Shown here piece after piece: positions 61,996 through 64,000 of a stretch of 64,000 bases of DNA. The stretch covers positions 62,001-126,000 of the forward strand of contig JAUICL010000004.1 in NCBI GenBank assembly GCA_030427905.1, written 5' to 3'. The notes beneath the pieces were generated by a model, which was given only the letters and a program-made list of their open reading frames with translations, was not told the origin of the DNA and searched no databases. A program made the translations under genes and the position numbers. This stretch comes from Bacteroidia bacterium (GTDB taxonomy: Bacteria > Bacteroidota > Bacteroidia > Flavobacteriales_D > Cryomorphaceae). Positions within the stretch are counted from its first letter, which is position 1; each line of letters begins with the position of its first letter.

Positions 61996-64000
61996 GATTT
62001 CTTGTCGTCTTTGTTTTTAGAAATGATTTTAGCCAGCAATTGGCGAATTTGCTTGAATTGCCTGTCAGTTGTTGTTCCCCCCGACATGGTTAGAGCTACA
62101 TCTTCTGAAATAGGTATGTCCGCTTCTTCTTTGATGAGTTTTTTTCCATCGATGAGCTTGGCGAAAATGTAGTATAGACCTGGGATGACAAATACGCCAA
62201 TCACGGTACCCAAGATCATTCCGCCCATCGCTGAACCGCCGATGGTTCTGTTTCCAATTGCCCCAGCTCCAGTGGCTATGATAAGTGGTATCAACCCTGC
62301 TACAAAAGCAAATGACGTCATCAAAATAGGCCTGAACCGAACTCTGGCTCCATCTATGGCGGCTTCATAGAGTGAAAGGCCCTCCCGTCTTCGTTGCACC
62401 GCAAATTCTACGATCAGTACAGCATTTTTTCCTAAAAGCCCTATGAGCATGATCAAGCCAATTTGCGCATAGACGTCGTTCGCAAGCCCCATGAACTTCA
62501 ACAGGGCAAACGATCCGAATATTCCGATTGGCAAGGAAAGAATTACAGCCAATGGCAGAACGAAGCTCTCGTATTGAGCTGCGAGTACGAGGTACACAAA
62601 TATGAGTACGATGATGAAAATGTAGATAGACTCATTTCCTCTCCTCGCTTCATCGTAAGAAATTCCTTCCCAGGCTATATCGTATCCGTAGGGTAAATTC
62701 TCTTTCGCTACTTCTTGAATGGCCTGAATGGCATCACTACTGGTGTAGCCTTTGGCCGGTAATCCGCGAATGGCTGCCGAGTTGTAGAGATTGTAACGTG
62801 TAATTTCATTGGGGCCGAGCTTCTTCTTCAGGGTCATAAATGAAGAATATGGAACCATTTCACCGGCTTCGTTTTTCACAAAGAGCTTTTCCAGGTCGGA
62901 GGGAAGCCTTCGGTATTCTGGAGCCGACTGGGTATACACCTTAAAGAAGCGACCGTACTTAATGAACCCTTGCTCATACGTACTACCGATTAGAATATTT
63001 AGATTTTCAACCGCATCTCCAACCGATACGCCTTTTTGCATAGCCGCCCTGCTATTTATTTCGAGCTCAAATTGAGGATAGTTGGCAGCAAAAAAGGTGA
63101 ACAACCCGGTCAACTCGGGGCGCTTCTGAAGCGCGTCCATAAAGCTGTTGTTGATTTTTTCGAACTCCAGATAATCTGTGTTGTCGGTCTTGTCCAACAT
63201 CCTTAGAGCAAATCCACCAGAAGAGCCGAAACCGGGGACAGCCGGTGGTTCAAAAAACTCAATGACAGCTCCAAGTTCTTTCGTTTCATGTTCCAGCTCT
63301 TCCATAATTTCATGTACCGAGTGCTTTCTTTGAGACCAAGGCTTCAAGTTGATCAAGCAGGTTCCCGCATTAGAGCCGCGTCCTTCAGTCATAATTTCGT
63401 ACCCAGCTAGCGAAGAAACCGATTCGATGTCGTCCATCTCTTCACAAATCAATTGCAAATTGTGGGATACTTCATTTGTGCGCTCCAGCGTTGCTCCCGG
63501 AGGTGTTTGAATAATTGCATAGATGGTTCCTTGATCTTCATTGGGAATGAAACCGGCAGGAAGACTTTGATTTGTAATAACGATTCCAGCGCAAAAGGCT
63601 ATTAAGATCCCGTATGTGAGAAAGCGACGATTGACAATAAGTCTAAGCACACTCACATACCGCCCCGTTAGTTTCTCGAATTGGCGATTAAACCCATCCA
63701 GAAACCGGTTAGCCAGCGATTTCTTTCTGGGCTTTCCGTGGTTGTTTTTCAGGATCATCGCGCACAAAACAGGTGTGAGTGTGAGGGCTACAATGGCCGA
63801 TATGATTATGGCCCCAGCCATGGTTATCGAAAACTGGCGATAGAAAACGCCGACTGGCCCCGTCATAAAGGAAATGGGTACAAATACCGAGACCATAACT
63901 AAGGTTATGGCGATGATCGCTCCCGATATTTCACCAATGACCTCCTTCACTGCGGCATATGGAGCGAGATGTTTGCTTGCCATCTTCTCGTGGACGGCTT
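61992..64000 (-). CDS. RND efflux pump, HAE1/AcrB type (5' end beyond the window)
   Basis: About 669 C-terminal residues are visible; the frame stays open through base 64000, so the ATG at 63983 is internal. The sequence begins in the TM4-TM6 region (EISGAIIAITLVMVSVFVPISFM), followed by the second periplasmic porter and docking domains (with FAANYPQFELEINSRAAMQ and YTQSAPEYRRLPSDLEKLFV), and the second set of six helices with LILSLPIGIFGSF- and GLLGKNAVLIVEFA-type segments. It drives drug export with protons. A MexA-type adaptor gene is expected just outside the window. Confidence 0.95.
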   Translation of the reverse strand, partial: AVHEKMASKHLAPYAAVKEVIGEISGAIIAITLVMVSVFVPISFMTGPVGVFYRQFSITMAGAIIISAIVALTLTPVLCAMILKNNHGKPRKKSLANRFLDGFNRQFEKLTGRYVSVLRLIVNRRFLTYGILIAFCAGIVITNQSLPAGFIPNEDQGTIYAIIQTPPGATLERTNEVSHNLQLICEEMDDIESVSSLAGYEIMTEGRGSNAGTCLINLKPWSQRKHSVHEIMEELEHETKELGAVIEFFEPPAVPGFGSSGGFALRMLDKTDNTDYLEFEKINNSFMDALQKRPELTGLFTFFAANYPQFELEINSRAAMQKGVSVGDAVENLNILIGSTYEQGFIKYGRFFKVYTQSAPEYRRLPSDLEKLFVKNEAGEMVPYSSFMTLKKKLGPNEITRYNLYNSAAIRGLPAKGYTSSDAIQAIQEVAKENLPYGYDIAWEGISYDEARRGNESIYIFIIVLIFVYLVLAAQYESFVLPLAVILSLPIGIFGSFALLKFMGLANDVYAQIGLIMLIGLLGKNAVLIVEFAVQRRREGLSLYEAAIDGARVRFRPILMTSFAFVAGLIPLIIATGAGAIGNRTIGGSAMGGMILGTVIGVFVIPGLYYIFAKLIDGKKLIKEEADIPISEDVALTMSGGTTTDRQFKQIRQLLAKIISKNKDDKKS

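Noticed and set aside
57102-62624. A 23-base identical segment at 57102-57124 and 62602-62624
   Set aside because: Both encode a YIFIIVLI-type membrane helix on the minus strand in unrelated proteins; chance similarity of hydrophobic codons is enough, and no repeat boundary is visible.
1-64000. tRNA, rRNA, CRISPR, insertion sequence or phage genes
   Set aside because: No cloverleaf, repeat-spacer array, transposase, integrase or terminal inverted repeats were seen in any gap. A covariance-model scan would be needed for a definite negative on small RNAs.

Overview
The window is a contiguous piece of a Bacteroidota chromosome, most likely a free-living (marine-type) member of the Flavobacteriales or a close relative. 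The evidence is a secreted protein with a type IX secretion C-terminal sorting domain, TAnnTTTG-type promoter boxes, the near absence of Shine-Dalgarno sequences, a GH3-beta-lactamase fusion, an ECF sigma factor paired with an inner-membrane/beta-barrel protein, MutL next to tandem rhomboids, and many Ser-Cys lipoproteins with acidic residues after the lipid-anchored Cys. I saw no rRNA, tRNA, CRISPR array, insertion sequence, phage or conjugative gene. Both ends cut through genes.

Layout. 1-6.1 kb: the 3' end of a peptide-type ABC transporter binding protein, then a tightly packed leftward operon (small membrane protein, mutL, two rhomboid proteases, a membrane-anchored EEP-fold hydrolase). 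6.2-18 kb: a GH3/beta-lactamase fusion enzyme, an ECF sigma/membrane-barrel/lipoprotein operon, a MATE exporter, an M16 peptidase, a cold-shock protein and a T9SS-secreted protein. 18.1-38.1 kb: a 17-gene rightward exopolysaccharide locus of the Wzx/Wzy type: export lipoprotein, Wzc-like tyrosine kinase, flippase, ten glycosyltransferases, a pyruvyltransferase, polymerase, acetyltransferase and the initiating sugar-phosphate transferase. It has no sugar-nucleotide synthesis genes, so its precursors must come from elsewhere.

38.1-49.9 kb: a SulP anion transporter with a small acidic secreted protein in front; an ArsR regulator plus Cys-rich DUF6428 protein; an OmpR-type two-component system with a downstream RskA-like duplicated lipoprotein; a PAS/HisKA_2 kinase; an MscS channel with a DUF3124 lipoprotein; a fused retropepsin-like protease/RimK ligase; and, convergent with it, an unannotated protein with protein-kinase-like motifs. 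50-60.5 kb: a GH3-type acyl-adenylate enzyme, a small HELGH membrane protease, a flavodoxin-fold reductase, and an envelope/stress group (DUF748, topoisomerase IB, hemerythrin, Tudor-like DUF2945, DUF1328, YihY, lone BamA-like barrel, coiled-coil lipoprotein). 60.5-64 kb: an RND multidrug efflux outer-membrane channel and the 3' two thirds of its pump.

The most informative signals outside genes are regulatory: 11-bp-spaced TCAC direct repeats in front of both the response-regulator gene and the lipoprotein behind the two-component operon; a duplicated 20-bp element at the same distance before arsR and the DUF6428 gene; TAnnTTTG boxes before the polysaccharide locus and its last gene; and stem-loops in the leader of the protease-RimK fusion. 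The strongest candidate for an undescribed system is the RimB-like/RimK fusion with its kinase-like neighbour. All functional calls come from reading motifs; no database search was run.
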